A stretch of DNA of 64,000 bases. Origin: JAPPLB01 sp965206655 (GTDB taxonomy: Bacteria > Acidobacteriota > Terriglobia > Bryobacterales > UBA6623). Where the stretch lies: contig CBDBKC010000033.1 in assembly GCA_965206655.1 (NCBI GenBank), positions 305,497-369,496 on the forward strand. Reading direction: 5' to 3'. Positions 16,487-25,444 of the stretch are shown here, piece after piece. The first letter of the stretch is position 1, and the number at the start of each line of letters is the position of its first letter. The notes beneath the pieces were generated by a model. That model saw only the letters and a program-made list of their open reading frames with translations. It made no database searches and was not told where the DNA came from. Position numbers and translations under genes: made by a program.

Positions 16487-17419
16487 GTGGAGGATTACCC
16501 GCGCGATCTGCTCGAGTTCGAGGCGCGCTTCGCCACCGAAGAGGCCTGTCGCGACTATCTGGTCGCGCTGCGCTGGCGGGACGGGTTCCGTTGCCCCAAC
16601 TGTGGGCTTGAGCGAGCTTGGCCGGTGCGCAAAGTATGGTTCGAATGTGCTGCCTGCGGTCGCCAAACGTCCGTCACGGCCGGTACGATCTTTCAGGACA
16701 CACGCAAGCCGTTGCGGCTTTGGTTCCGAGCAATGTGGCACGTCGTCTCGCAGAAGAACGGAGTCAGCGCCTTGGGTTTGCAACGCGTTCTGGGACTGGG
16801 CAGCTACCAAACCGCCTGGGCTTGGATGCACAAGCTGCGGCGGGCGATGGTGCGGCCGGGGCGCGAGCGTTTGACGGGCGTCGTCGAGGTGGATGAGACC
16901 TACTGGGGCGCGGAGGAGGAGGGCGTTCGCGGCCGCCAGATCGAGCGTAAAGGATTGATTGCAGTAGCCGCGGAGGAGAGAGGCAGCGGGCTGGGGCGGA
17001 TCCGTATGCAGCGCCTGCGCAACGCCTCGGCGGCCAGCTTGATGCCCTTCGTGGAGGAGTCGATCGAGCCAGGCAGCGTGGTTCGCACCGATGGCTGGCT
17101 GGGCTACGAGCCACTCGAGAAGAAGGGCTATCGGCACCACATCGTCTTCCTCAAGGGTCGCCGCGAGCAGGCGTCGGAATTGCTTCCGCTGGTGCACAAA
17201 GCGATCTCGCTGCTCAAGCGCTGGTTGCTGGGTACGCATCAAGGGGCGGTCAGCCACGAGCATTTGGACTACTATCTGGACGAATTCGTCTTCCGGTTCA
17301 ACCGGCGCAGCTCACGTAGCCGGGGCAAGCTGTTCTACAGGCTGGTTCAGCAAGCGGTCGCTGTGGAGCCGACGCCGTATCGCTCGATCATCGCCCACTG
17401 GGACGCCGAGCCGTTCTGA
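16487..17419 (+). CDS. IS1595 family transposase
   Basis: This 310-residue DDE-type (ISXO2-like) transposase has an N-terminal zinc ribbon (FRCPNCGLERAW, FECAACGRQTS; C-x2-C twice), then the segment TVTAGTIFQDTRKPLRLWF-like region (SVTAGTIFQDTRKPLRLWF), a helix-turn-helix-like block (GVSALGLQRVLGLGSYQTAW) and the catalytic domain. Catalytic residues are visible as VEVDETYWG (first D), VRTDGWLGY (second D), and the late HEHLDYYLDEFVFRFNRR block typical of the family end. The start is GTG at 16487, 18 bases inside the left inverted repeat. It is intact and probably active. Confidence 0.95.
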   Translation: MEDYPRDLLEFEARFATEEACRDYLVALRWRDGFRCPNCGLERAWPVRKVWFECAACGRQTSVTAGTIFQDTRKPLRLWFRAMWHVVSQKNGVSALGLQRVLGLGSYQTAWAWMHKLRRAMVRPGRERLTGVVEVDETYWGAEEEGVRGRQIERKGLIAVAAEERGSGLGRIRMQRLRNASAASLMPFVEESIEPGSVVRTDGWLGYEPLEKKGYRHHIVFLKGRREQASELLPLVHKAISLLKRWLLGTHQGAVSHEHLDYYLDEFVFRFNRRSSRSRGKLFYRLVQQAVAVEPTPYRSIIAHWDAEPF

Positions 17420-17436
17420 ACCCCAAACACAAGATG

Positions 17437-17469
17437 TTGGGGTCACCTGAGTCAAGTGGATACCCCACC
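17437..17469 (+). repeat. Right inverted repeat of the IS1595-type element
   Basis: This is the perfect 33-base partner of the left end. An ATG at 17434, just inside the element, reads through this repeat in frame into the downstream small membrane-protein gene. Confidence 0.93.
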
Positions 17470-17472
17470 TCC

Positions 17473-17697
17473 ATGAAATTCGCGGTCAAGCTGAGTCACT
17501 CCCTGCCACTATTGTTCGTCGTTCCAGCCCTGCTGCTCGCGTTTCCGAGGCAAGCTCTCGCCTACTTGGATCCGGGGACCGGCAGCATCCTTATTCAGGT
17601 CATGATAGGGACTTTGGCGGCGGCTCTAGCGGTCTGCAAACTGTACTGGCGGAAGATCACACAGATATTTCGGAAGACGGAGGAGACCACGGACTGA
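17473..17697 (+). CDS. Small YLDPGTGS membrane protein, 5' signals displaced by IS
   Basis: This 74-residue protein has a signal/membrane segment (SLPLLFVVPALLLAFP), the conserved motif AYLDPGTGSILIQVMIGTLA, a second hydrophobic helix and a basic tail (YWRKITQIFRK). From memory, small proteins with YLDPGTGS occur widely next to polysaccharide or methyltransferase genes; their function is unknown. The ATG at 17473 lies inside the target duplication of the IS1595-type element, so the native promoter and AGGTGG site are now 1 kb upstream (16383-16424). No ribosome site precedes it now. An in-frame ATG at 17434 inside the IS end could add 13 residues. The NoeA-like methyltransferase gene follows 172 bases on. 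Confidence 0.75.
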   Translation: MKFAVKLSHSLPLLFVVPALLLAFPRQALAYLDPGTGSILIQVMIGTLAAALAVCKLYWRKITQIFRKTEETTD

Positions 17698-17869
17698 CGA
17701 GCGGGTCACGGCCGCTGCCTTTTCCATCCGCGCCGCCTAAGTGCCATGCGCTGTTGAATTCTCCTCGGCCGGCGGCGAAGTCTCCGGCGGCGCCGCGTAG
17801 GCCGGAATGACCGCTCGTTTGTCGGGGAAGCTATCCAGCCTAAACCGCCGGTGAGCCCCAATTCGACTC

Positions 17870-19249
17870 GTGTTCCTCCAACAAGACCCAGCTTCCTTCC
17901 GAGATCCGGCCGGATACGTCATTCACGCGGATGGCGTCTATAAGCGTGTCATTACTGAATACGGCCGCCTGGACTACGACCGCCTGATGGAAAGCGGCCT
18001 CTACGAGGCGCTCACTCGGAAAGGCCTTCTCATACCTCACAACGAGGATCTGCTTTCCGAGAACGTTCACGCGGCCATCTACAAACGTCTTACCCCCGAG
18101 CAGTTGGAATTCGTTTCCTATCCTTACGAATGGAGTTTCACGCAGCTTAAGGACGCGGCCCTGTTAACTTTGCGCCTACAGCAGGAGGCTCTCAACCACA
18201 AGATGTCTTTGAAGGATGCGTCATTCTTCAACGTACAATTCCAGGGATGCCGGCCCGTATTTATTGATACATCATCGTTCGAGCAGCACGTTCCGCGGCC
18301 CTGGCCGGCTTACCGCCAATTCTGCAGGCATTTTCTAGCGCCGTTGTTATTGATGGCTTACCGCTCGCCCCAGTTCAACCGCTACCTTCGGGCCGACCTC
18401 GACGGGTTTGATCTGGACCTGGCTTGGAGACTCCTGCCATGGAATGCAAAACCGCGGCCCGGCGTGCTGATGCACCTTGGCCTGCACGCTTGGAGTGAAA
18501 AGCGATACGAGGGCGGAAGCGCGGCTCACTCGGCTCGGAACACCACGATGACCCTCAGCAGGCAACAGGGGGTCATTGATTCCCTGAAGGCAACGATTCA
18601 CGGTATCAACCTGCCGCGCGCGAAATCAGAATGGTCTCACTACTACGACGAAGCCAAGCACTATCCCGAGGAAGCCGAGCGTTCGAAGCACGAGGAAGTG
18701 GCGGAAACCATCAGGACACTTCAACCGCGCTTAGTGTTCGACCTGGGAGGGAACATCGGGAATTACAGCCGGACGGTCACTCAAACGGGTGTTCGTTGCG
18801 TTTGCTTTGACCAAGACCCGCTGTGCGTTGACGCCAACTATCGCCGATCACGAGACGGCCAAGATCCCGCCATGTTACCTCTGGTCATGGATCTGTCCAA
18901 CCCGACGCCCGGTCTCGGGTTTGCCGATGAGGAGAGAATGGGCTGGCAAGACCGCCCCGAGGCTGACCTTTTGCTCGCCCTCGCCTTGCTCCACCACTTG
19001 AGGATCACAGCCAACGTGCCCTTGCGCCGCTTAGCGGAGTTCTTCGCGGGTCTCGGCAAGCACATGCTCGTGGAATTTATTCCCAAAGACGACCCCCTTG
19101 TTCAGAAGCTCATGGCCGGCCGCGAGGACACGTTTCATGACTACGACGAGGCCGGCTTCGCGAGTGCCTTTGAAGCTCGCTTCAAGGTTTTGAGAAAACG
19201 CCCGATCACTGGAACGAGCCGTACGCTCTATCTGTTGGAGAGATGCTGA
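17870..19249 (+). CDS. SAM-dependent methyltransferase, NoeA-like
   Basis: This 459-residue cytoplasmic protein has an N-terminal ~240-residue domain (GRLDYDRLMESGLYEALTRK, SYPYEWSFTQLKDAALLTLR) and a C-terminal class I methyltransferase domain. SAM motif I is LVFDLGGNIGNYSRTV (near residue 290). A post-I acidic residue is in CVCFDQDPLCVD, and ADLLLALALLHHL is the motif IV region. The arrangement resembles the nodulation-protein NoeA-like family found in many non-rhizobial bacteria. The substrate is unknown. The start is GTG at 17870; no ribosome site is evident. The adjacent YLDPGTGS protein is a likely functional neighbour (inference). Confidence 0.8.
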   Translation: MFLQQDPASFRDPAGYVIHADGVYKRVITEYGRLDYDRLMESGLYEALTRKGLLIPHNEDLLSENVHAAIYKRLTPEQLEFVSYPYEWSFTQLKDAALLTLRLQQEALNHKMSLKDASFFNVQFQGCRPVFIDTSSFEQHVPRPWPAYRQFCRHFLAPLLLMAYRSPQFNRYLRADLDGFDLDLAWRLLPWNAKPRPGVLMHLGLHAWSEKRYEGGSAAHSARNTTMTLSRQQGVIDSLKATIHGINLPRAKSEWSHYYDEAKHYPEEAERSKHEEVAETIRTLQPRLVFDLGGNIGNYSRTVTQTGVRCVCFDQDPLCVDANYRRSRDGQDPAMLPLVMDLSNPTPGLGFADEERMGWQDRPEADLLLALALLHHLRITANVPLRRLAEFFAGLGKHMLVEFIPKDDPLVQKLMAGREDTFHDYDEAGFASAFEARFKVLRKRPITGTSRTLYLLERC

Positions 19250-19379
19250 CGACCGCCTCACAGGCGCCGCATCTTCCGCGATTCCCGCCCGAAGTCCGAG
19301 TAGAACAATTTGTAAGGCAGCCAGTCCCAAATGCTAACTGGCCGTGAGGTGGATACCCTGCCCCTTCGCGCAAAGAACC

Positions 19380-20621
19380 CTATTCCTTGAACGGCCAATC
19401 GTGGTTGTAGAGCAACTGCTTCTCACGCTCGGCGCGTGGGACGTTATTCGTCGACATGTTCTCGAACCAATACTGGCCGCTCTTACCCGCGGTGAGGATA
19501 TCCGCGTCGCCGTCCTTGTCGAAATCGACGACTACGAACTGCGTCCCGGCGCCCGCCGCCGAGTTATACGCGATCGGGTGGCGGCTGAATGTCCCCTTGC
19601 TGGTATCGATCGTGTAGTAAAAGATCGCCAGCGGTTCGTACCCGCCCGGGTCGTCGCCGTTGTGGCCGCGGTAGCGGGTGCCGGCGATCAGCTCCGGCCT
19701 GCCGTCACCGTTGATGTCGGCGAGCTGGGTGTTGTGAACGCGGGAGTAACCGCCGTCGATCGGATGGGGACGCCATGATCGTCGGCCGCCGTTGACGACC
19801 TGCTCGTGCCAGTAGAGTCCGTAGCTGTGCGCGCGGCCGTGGATGACGTCGTTGAGGCCATCGCCGTTTACGTCGTAGACTTCCAAGCCAAAACCTGAGT
19901 GCCCCAACTGAAACTCCGGGTTCCACTCCCACTTGGCGGGACCGGCTTGCCGATACCAGCCGTGGATCGTGATGACATCCACCTTACCGTCGCCGTCGAT
20001 GTCGCCTGTGCCGATGCCGTGCCCGTCGCCTTCGTTGCCCCCCACAACATGCTTAGAGGGCTTACCGCCGGCGAAGCTCGCATAGAAAACTTCACTGGCC
20101 GTGTAGTGGACGGCCAGTACATCCTTCTTGCCGTCAGCGTCGATGTCTTGGAGCCAGAGCCCTTCCGTATGAAGCGACGGCGAGATGAGATGCTTCTCCC
20201 AGATCGGGCCGATCTCGCCAGGGTTTTCGTACCAAAACAGACCATCCTCCTGCCAGCCCGCGCTGACAACGTCGAGGTCGCCGTCATCATCGACATCGAT
20301 CGCGAACTCCCCGCAGTTCACGACGAACTCGCCGTCCACCTTGGCTTCACGAAACTTGCGGCGTGCAAAGTCCGGAGCCTCGTACCAATACGCGCCGCTC
20401 GTGACGTCGAGCCGGCCGTCACCGTTCATGTCCATTGCGGTGATGCCTTCAGAGTGGTCGCCGCCGATTTGGTGCAGAAGAAAAACGGGCTCGCGAGAGG
20501 TGCTTCTGGAGAGTTTCTCGGTGTAGGGTTCGGCAGGCTCGGGAGTTGCCTGCGGGCTACAACCGGCTGTGAGAAGTACGACGAAAAATGGTACGCGGTG
20601 CGGGCAGATCATGAGATTCAT
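19380..20621 (-). CDS. VCBS/FG-GAP repeat lipoprotein
   Basis: This 413-residue protein begins MNLMICPHRVPFFVVLLTAG and continues with cysteine: a lipoprotein signal with lipobox LTAGC. It then has at least seven beta-propeller repeats with calcium-binding loops of the form D-x-N/D-G-D-G-x-x-D (MDMNGDGRLDV, DVDDDGDLDVV, DIDADGKKDVL, DIDGDGKVDVI, DVNGDGLNDVI, DINGDGRPELI, DFDKDGDADIL). Such propellers are extracellular and bind calcium. GGGAAG directly abuts the ATG at 20621 and lies 9 bases before a second ATG at 20612; either is possible. It follows the tail-fibre-like secreted protein gene on the same strand. The function is unknown. Confidence 0.85.
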   Translation of the reverse strand: MNLMICPHRVPFFVVLLTAGCSPQATPEPAEPYTEKLSRSTSREPVFLLHQIGGDHSEGITAMDMNGDGRLDVTSGAYWYEAPDFARRKFREAKVDGEFVVNCGEFAIDVDDDGDLDVVSAGWQEDGLFWYENPGEIGPIWEKHLISPSLHTEGLWLQDIDADGKKDVLAVHYTASEVFYASFAGGKPSKHVVGGNEGDGHGIGTGDIDGDGKVDVITIHGWYRQAGPAKWEWNPEFQLGHSGFGLEVYDVNGDGLNDVIHGRAHSYGLYWHEQVVNGGRRSWRPHPIDGGYSRVHNTQLADINGDGRPELIAGTRYRGHNGDDPGGYEPLAIFYYTIDTSKGTFSRHPIAYNSAAGAGTQFVVVDFDKDGDADILTAGKSGQYWFENMSTNNVPRAEREKQLLYNHDWPFKE

Positions 20622-20704
20622 CTTCCCGCAAAGCAGTGCAAAGCCGCCACGCACTTTCCCTCAGATCCCTGGCGGTCTTTGCACGCCTTCGCGAGAAACA
20701 GCGC

Positions 20705-23086
20705 CTAGTGAGCAGCCGTGTACTGGTATGTCAGGGAAACGGTCACGCCTTGAACGCCCGATCCGAGCGATACCAAGTTGGCTCGAAACTGATCGCCGGC
20801 GTTGACCGTCGTGCTGTTCGGTGTGCCGCCCGTGGCGGTACGAGTACCCAGCGGAAGGGCTTTGTCGCTCGTATAGATATTGCTGAACACGGCGATGCCA
20901 CTGATGCAGTTTGCCGTGCAACGCGCCACGTTGAAAGTCGAAGCGCCCCCCGTTGTGTTAGCGACCATGCGAGCATCGGTAAGCGTCGCGTTCGTAATGC
21001 CCTCGGGAACCGTCAGCGTCATCGCTTGAAGACCCGTCGATGGAATACCAGAGAAGTACCACTGCAGCGACGCTGTCTCGCGGGCACACGAGTTCGGCTC
21101 CCAAAGGTTGGAGGAGTTGTTCCACACCAGGCATTCGCCATCCGTTGGAGCGGTTGCCGCCACCACGCGTCCGCGAATTCCCGCCACCACTGGGTTTGGG
21201 TACGTTCCTGTCAAGTCGCCCCCGGCCGCCGAGCCATCGCTGCGGTACCACGCCAGCAGCGTGTCACCCGTCTGAGGCAAAGCGCCCGCCAGAAATGTCA
21301 CCGTGTTGCTGCTCAGCGAAAAGTCAGCGCCCGGCTTTTGGACGACGCCGTTCTTCGTTAGTTCCAAACTCGCCGGCGGGTCCGGGGCGGTAACTAGCGT
21401 GAACGTATCGTTCAGGCCGTCGATCGTTCCGCTAGGCGTGTCGGCATCCTGGAAAGCGCCGAACGATCCGCCCGCGCCACCCGCACCGCTCTCAAGCGAA
21501 ACGACTGATCCATTGTCCTTCTTGACCATGATCTCACCCGTTCCCGCGTCGACAAACAGACGTACTTCGTTTGAAGACGGGGGTGGCGGCGCCGTCGCTT
21601 CCTTGAAGTCGATGTAGCCCCCGTGGAGGTTGATGTTACCCGCCCAATCGATGTCCGTTAAGGGCGTCCCCAGAGTGTTCTGCCACTCTTGAAGCGTACT
21701 CGTCCCCTGTCCTTCGCCTGCCTTCACGGTGACGCGAGTCACTCCGGTCCCCCCCGCGGGGTCGTTGACCTGAAGGGACGTATTGATGAACGTATCGCCG
21801 TTCCGAAGGATCTGAAGAGGGACATCCTTGAACGCTCCCACGTCGTCGTAGCGACCCAAATTGAGAGTTGTGTCAAACGCGGAGAACACGAAACGATTTA
21901 GCCCGTTCACCTGCATGAACAGGTTCGAAACGGTCCCTCCCAGCGAACTGTTGATGCCCAACTGCCGAAAGAACGCGCTGCCGGCTGGGCTCACCAGCGC
22001 CACGGTCGTGTTAGTGCCATCGACCCACGACTGCAAGGGCGCCGACTGTCCGCTGATTCCCTTGACGCTTAGAGTGGTGATGCCTGGAGAAAGAGAGGTG
22101 ATGATATCGTTCGTATTCTTGAGTGCGCCGATGGCGGCCGGCGTCACCGGGTCGGATCCGGCGACGGCATGTGTCGAAGCATGCACGAGAGGAGTGCGGG
22201 CGTCGGAAAGCCGCGGATCGTTGCCCTCGGCAACGGTCCCCGCTACGGCGCCATAGACGGGCTCGATCTCGGTTCGGGTCTGGCCAACGTTGTCGAACGC
22301 CTGTAGACCGTTCGAAAAGTTGGCGACATTCCGCTGAGTGACCGAGGTGCCGGAATTCTGGAAGATTTCATACGCCGTCCCGGCGCCCGCGCCCGCGCCC
22401 GCCGCCGCCCAGAACATACTACCGGCGCCATCCGTCGAAAGTTGCTGACCGGGCAGGCCATCGCTTACCGGCAGCGTATACGTCGTGCTCGCGGCAAGAT
22501 TCGGAAGCTGAAACCCAATCGAGTTCGGTCCGCCGAATTCACGTAAGGAAAGCAACGGATTGGCCGGAGTAGCGCTTTCCTCTTCAATCGTCTGGTGCGC
22601 TGTGAAGATGTTTTCGCCGGCAAGGTCGGACTTGCCATCCAGGGCGGCCACGAGGCCCGATACCTGTGACTGCGCAATCACCGACCCCGGCGGAGGCGGC
22701 TGTGTCACGCGCACCTGGGTCACCGTCACGGCCGAGCCGCTTTCAGGCACCACCCAGGTTTCGAAAAAACGCCTGCCGTTGCCAAGCAGGTACGTGACCT
22801 CGTAGCTTGTTCCGGCCGGACTCGCGTTCTCGTTCGGAACGAGGTCGACGGAAATCACCCCCCGCACGATCGAGACGGTTATTGCATTGCTGACTAATGT
22901 GCTGCCATCCGACGCGGTGAAGCCCCTCCAAGAAATGTCGGCTTTCCCTCGTACCCGGCTGCCGTCCGCATTGAATAGGACGTCCTGAATCCGAGTGGCC
23001 GGCAGTGCCTGCGCCGCAACGCTCCCGGCAAGCCATGCCAACCCCACGATGAACCACTCTATCTTCCAAAGTTTGAACGTTCGCAT
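20705..23086 (-). CDS. Secreted protein with phage tail-fibre-like segments
   Basis: This 793-residue protein starts with a signal peptide (WFIVGLAWLAGSVAAQA). Residues 30-130 form a beta-rich domain. Later segments resemble phage tail fibre or virion proteins: AEGNDPRLSDARTPLVHAST followed by AVAGSDPVTPAAIGA, the FTLVTAPDPPASLELTKNGV type repeat, and GGDLTGTYPNPVVAGIRGRV. A six-base GC repeat (near 22380-22410) encodes the linker AGAGAGAGT. There is no catalytic motif. There are no phage genes around, so this is probably a host surface or adhesin-type protein built from fibre modules (inference). Its start is 143 bases from the divergent M28 peptidase gene. Confidence 0.65.
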   Translation of the reverse strand: MRTFKLWKIEWFIVGLAWLAGSVAAQALPATRIQDVLFNADGSRVRGKADISWRGFTASDGSTLVSNAITVSIVRGVISVDLVPNENASPAGTSYEVTYLLGNGRRFFETWVVPESGSAVTVTQVRVTQPPPPGSVIAQSQVSGLVAALDGKSDLAGENIFTAHQTIEEESATPANPLLSLREFGGPNSIGFQLPNLAASTTYTLPVSDGLPGQQLSTDGAGSMFWAAAGAGAGAGTAYEIFQNSGTSVTQRNVANFSNGLQAFDNVGQTRTEIEPVYGAVAGTVAEGNDPRLSDARTPLVHASTHAVAGSDPVTPAAIGALKNTNDIITSLSPGITTLSVKGISGQSAPLQSWVDGTNTTVALVSPAGSAFFRQLGINSSLGGTVSNLFMQVNGLNRFVFSAFDTTLNLGRYDDVGAFKDVPLQILRNGDTFINTSLQVNDPAGGTGVTRVTVKAGEGQGTSTLQEWQNTLGTPLTDIDWAGNINLHGGYIDFKEATAPPPPSSNEVRLFVDAGTGEIMVKKDNGSVVSLESGAGGAGGSFGAFQDADTPSGTIDGLNDTFTLVTAPDPPASLELTKNGVVQKPGADFSLSSNTVTFLAGALPQTGDTLLAWYRSDGSAAGGDLTGTYPNPVVAGIRGRVVAATAPTDGECLVWNNSSNLWEPNSCARETASLQWYFSGIPSTGLQAMTLTVPEGITNATLTDARMVANTTGGASTFNVARCTANCISGIAVFSNIYTSDKALPLGTRTATGGTPNSTTVNAGDQFRANLVSLGSGVQGVTVSLTYQYTAAH

Positions 23087-23228
23087 TACTTGACCCCTTC
23101 GATTGGCGAGCCACCCACGGGCTACGCAAAAACGAGACTTATCCCGGGTCCAGAATAAATCGTCAACCTCGACTCACAGCGTAGTCAAAAACCTAGACTG
23201 TTGAAATAAAAGGAGATAAAATTACTCT

Positions 23229-24926
23229 ATGCTTGTGACCGCCGATCCGCCAATGTGCCGTTTTTGTCCCAACTCGTTGCCGGTGGCCGCCGTTGTCGTC
23301 GCCCTCATCGTGCTGCTGTGCTCATTCGCTTGCGGAGATCAGGGTGAAAATGAGCGCGCGGGGGCCGACTCGATTCGGGCCGATCGACTTGCGGCTCAAA
23401 CGCGGTTTCTCTCGAGCGATGCCCTCGAAGGGCGAGGAATCGGCGGACGCGCGGAAACCGTTACGACCGAATACATCGCGGCTCAATTCGAGTTGTCCGG
23501 GGCCCTGCCGGCGGGAGACAGCGGAACTTTCTTTCAGAGCGTCCCGCTTGTGGGGGTCAAAACCCAGCCGAGCGCAAGCTTGAGTTGGGCTTCCAGCGGC
23601 GCAAGAAGCCGTCTGAAATACCTTGACGACTTTGTAGCCGTGAATCACCGCCAAGAGCCGCTGGCGATGGTAGAGGCACAAGCCGTCTATGTCGGCCACG
23701 GCATCGTCGCCCCGGAATTCGCCTGGGATGACTACAAAGGAGTCGATGTCAAGGGCAAGGTTGTGATTCTTTTCACGAACGAGCCTGCGTCGGATGATGC
23801 GGACTTCTTCGGTGGTCGGGCGCTCACTTACTACGGACGCTGGACATTCAAATACGAGGAGGTGCTTCGGCAAGGCGCGGCCGGCTGCCTCATCATTCAC
23901 ACGACGCCCACGGCGGGCTATCCCTGGGAGGTCGTTCGCAACTCGTGGAGCGGCCGCGAGCCTTTCGTCAAGCTCGCTCCGGGCGAAGACGCCCTGGCGT
24001 TGGCAGGCTGGGTTCACGCGGATGCCGCGGAATCCATGCTCGCCGCGACCGGCAAGAGTCTCGACGAGTTGCTCGCCATGTCCCAGGCGCGTGACTTCCA
24101 GCCCATCCCGCTTTCAATCCGCTTGAAGGCTCGCCTGGCGAGCGATGTCGAGCCCATCAATACCCGCAACGTGGTCGGCATGATCGAAGGAAGTGACATC
24201 CGCGATAAGGATGAGGCCGTCATCTATACAGCCCATTGGGACCATCTTGGCGTCGGTGTCGCCGTCGACGGCGATGGCATTTACAACGGCGCCGTCGATA
24301 ACGCGACCGGCCTGGCCCTCTTGCTCGAATTGGCGAGAGCATTTGGCGAGCTGGCCCAACGCCCCCGGCGTTCGATCCTCTTCGCCGCCGTCGGCGCCGA
24401 GGAAGGGGGTTTGCGGGGCTCGGAGTACTACGCCCATCATCCCTTCGTCCCGGCGGGCAAGACGGCTGTGAACATCAACTTCGACGGCCTGGCGCCACTT
24501 GGACGCACCAACGACATCACGCTGCCCGGCTTCGAGCGCACGACGCTACGCCCCATCATTGAGGCTCTTGCAAAGGAATCCGGTTTCACGATCCGGCCCG
24601 AAGCGCACCCCGAACAGGGCTATTACTACCGCTCCGATCACTTCAGCATGGCGAAAGTTGGCGTACCGGCCTTTTCCCTCAAGCTTGGCGTGGACTACAT
24701 TGGAAAACCTGAAGGCTGGGGCCTCGATGCTCAGGAAGACTACACGGCCAACCGCTATCATCGGCCGTCAGATGAGTTTGATCCCGCTTGGGATTTTTCG
24801 GGACTCGAGCAACTGGCGCGATTTGGGTTCGAATTGGGCCTACGCACCGCGAACGAGCCGGGCCTGCCCACCTGGAACGAGGGAGATGAATTTCTGCCCG
24901 CGCGCCTGAAGTCCTGGGCGCGGTAG
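23229..24926 (+). CDS. M28 family metallopeptidase lipoprotein
   Basis: This 565-residue exported aminopeptidase-like enzyme has a hydrophobic segment near residues 19-35 ending in CSFACGDQ, a plausible lipobox. A protease-associated (PA) insert follows (VDVKGKVVILFTNEPAS). The M28 zinc ligands are visible: YTAHWDHLG (His), GAVDNATGLALLLELA (Asp), AVGAEEGGLRGSEYY (Glu/Glu) and the late YYYRSDHFSMAKVGVPA (His). M28 enzymes remove N-terminal amino acids in the periplasm or outside the cell. The region before the ATG contains AAGGAG but about 12 bases away; an ATG eight codons later is an alternative. Confidence 0.9.
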   Translation: MLVTADPPMCRFCPNSLPVAAVVVALIVLLCSFACGDQGENERAGADSIRADRLAAQTRFLSSDALEGRGIGGRAETVTTEYIAAQFELSGALPAGDSGTFFQSVPLVGVKTQPSASLSWASSGARSRLKYLDDFVAVNHRQEPLAMVEAQAVYVGHGIVAPEFAWDDYKGVDVKGKVVILFTNEPASDDADFFGGRALTYYGRWTFKYEEVLRQGAAGCLIIHTTPTAGYPWEVVRNSWSGREPFVKLAPGEDALALAGWVHADAAESMLAATGKSLDELLAMSQARDFQPIPLSIRLKARLASDVEPINTRNVVGMIEGSDIRDKDEAVIYTAHWDHLGVGVAVDGDGIYNGAVDNATGLALLLELARAFGELAQRPRRSILFAAVGAEEGGLRGSEYYAHHPFVPAGKTAVNINFDGLAPLGRTNDITLPGFERTTLRPIIEALAKESGFTIRPEAHPEQGYYYRSDHFSMAKVGVPAFSLKLGVDYIGKPEGWGLDAQEDYTANRYHRPSDEFDPAWDFSGLEQLARFGFELGLRTANEPGLPTWNEGDEFLPARLKSWAR

Positions 24927-24961
24927 CGCCGGGGCAGGCTGGGCGTATAATTGGAGGCGAT

Positions 24962-25444
24962 TTGTCGTACTTGAAGTGGCTCGAGGAATCGCTGACGGAA
25001 AAGCTCGCCGAGAAGCCGATCGGCGAGCCGGTCGCCCTCCGTGCATATTTAGAGCTGAGCGGCGACCACGGCCACCTCGTTCCCACCGCCGCTTCCACCG
25101 CTGCCATCGCGAGCCGCTGGTTCGGCGCAGGCCTCCCCACGGTATATGCACAGGGCGGCGTCGACCAAGGCTATGTATCGATTACCGCGAGCTATCCCAG
25201 CGGGCAGACCGCTCTCATCGTGGCTGAATCCCGCCGTGGTGACACGGCCGAGCCGTCGGCCGCTCGCTTGCTTCTTATCGGCAACAAGGGCTCCATTGAG
25301 TTCGCCGATTTGCCCGGTTCCGACAAGCGATCACTCGACTTCTCACCGCTCGCGGGGCCCGAAGAGGATGCCCTCGGCGACGCGATCATTCGCTCGTTAC
25401 GCTCGGGGAACCCCGTGGCTCCCCAGGATGGCGAGCGTGGCTAA
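24962..25444 (+). CDS. Small protein resembling the C-terminal half of a Gfo/Idh oxidoreductase
   Basis: This 160-residue protein starts at a TTG with GGAGG six bases before it. The middle part (GYVSITASYPSGQTALIVAE, then LLLIGNKGSIEF) resembles the substrate-domain beta sheet of Gfo/Idh/MocA oxidoreductases, which typically read VxATFPSG...xxGTKGSIEF. There is no Rossmann fold. The next gene, overlapping by 17 bases, is a full Gfo/Idh protein. A helper or regulatory subunit made of the isolated C-terminal fold is possible, but this is inference; I cannot name a characterised homologue. Confidence 0.6.
   Translation: MSYLKWLEESLTEKLAEKPIGEPVALRAYLELSGDHGHLVPTAASTAAIASRWFGAGLPTVYAQGGVDQGYVSITASYPSGQTALIVAESRRGDTAEPSAARLLLIGNKGSIEFADLPGSDKRSLDFSPLAGPEEDALGDAIIRSLRSGNPVAPQDGERG

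Larger units (their letters stand above)
16436..17469 (+). mobile_element. Complete IS1595-type insertion sequence
   Basis: The element is 1034 bases long with perfect 33-base inverted repeats, 16436-16468 and 17437-17469, each starting GGTGGGGTATCCACTTGACT. It carries one transposase gene. It is flanked by the direct repeat TCCATGA (16429-16435 and 17470-17476). The base before the left copy is C, and the base before the right copy is the C that ends the inverted repeat, so an 8-base duplication CTCCATGA, usual for IS1595, fits equally well. Perfect ends and an intact transposase suggest recent insertion. The duplicated target contains the start codon of the downstream gene. Confidence 0.93.

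Noticed and set aside
20705..23086. Possible prophage because of tail-fibre-like sequence
   Set aside because: No capsid, terminase, portal, integrase or lysis genes nearby, and the protein has a Sec signal.
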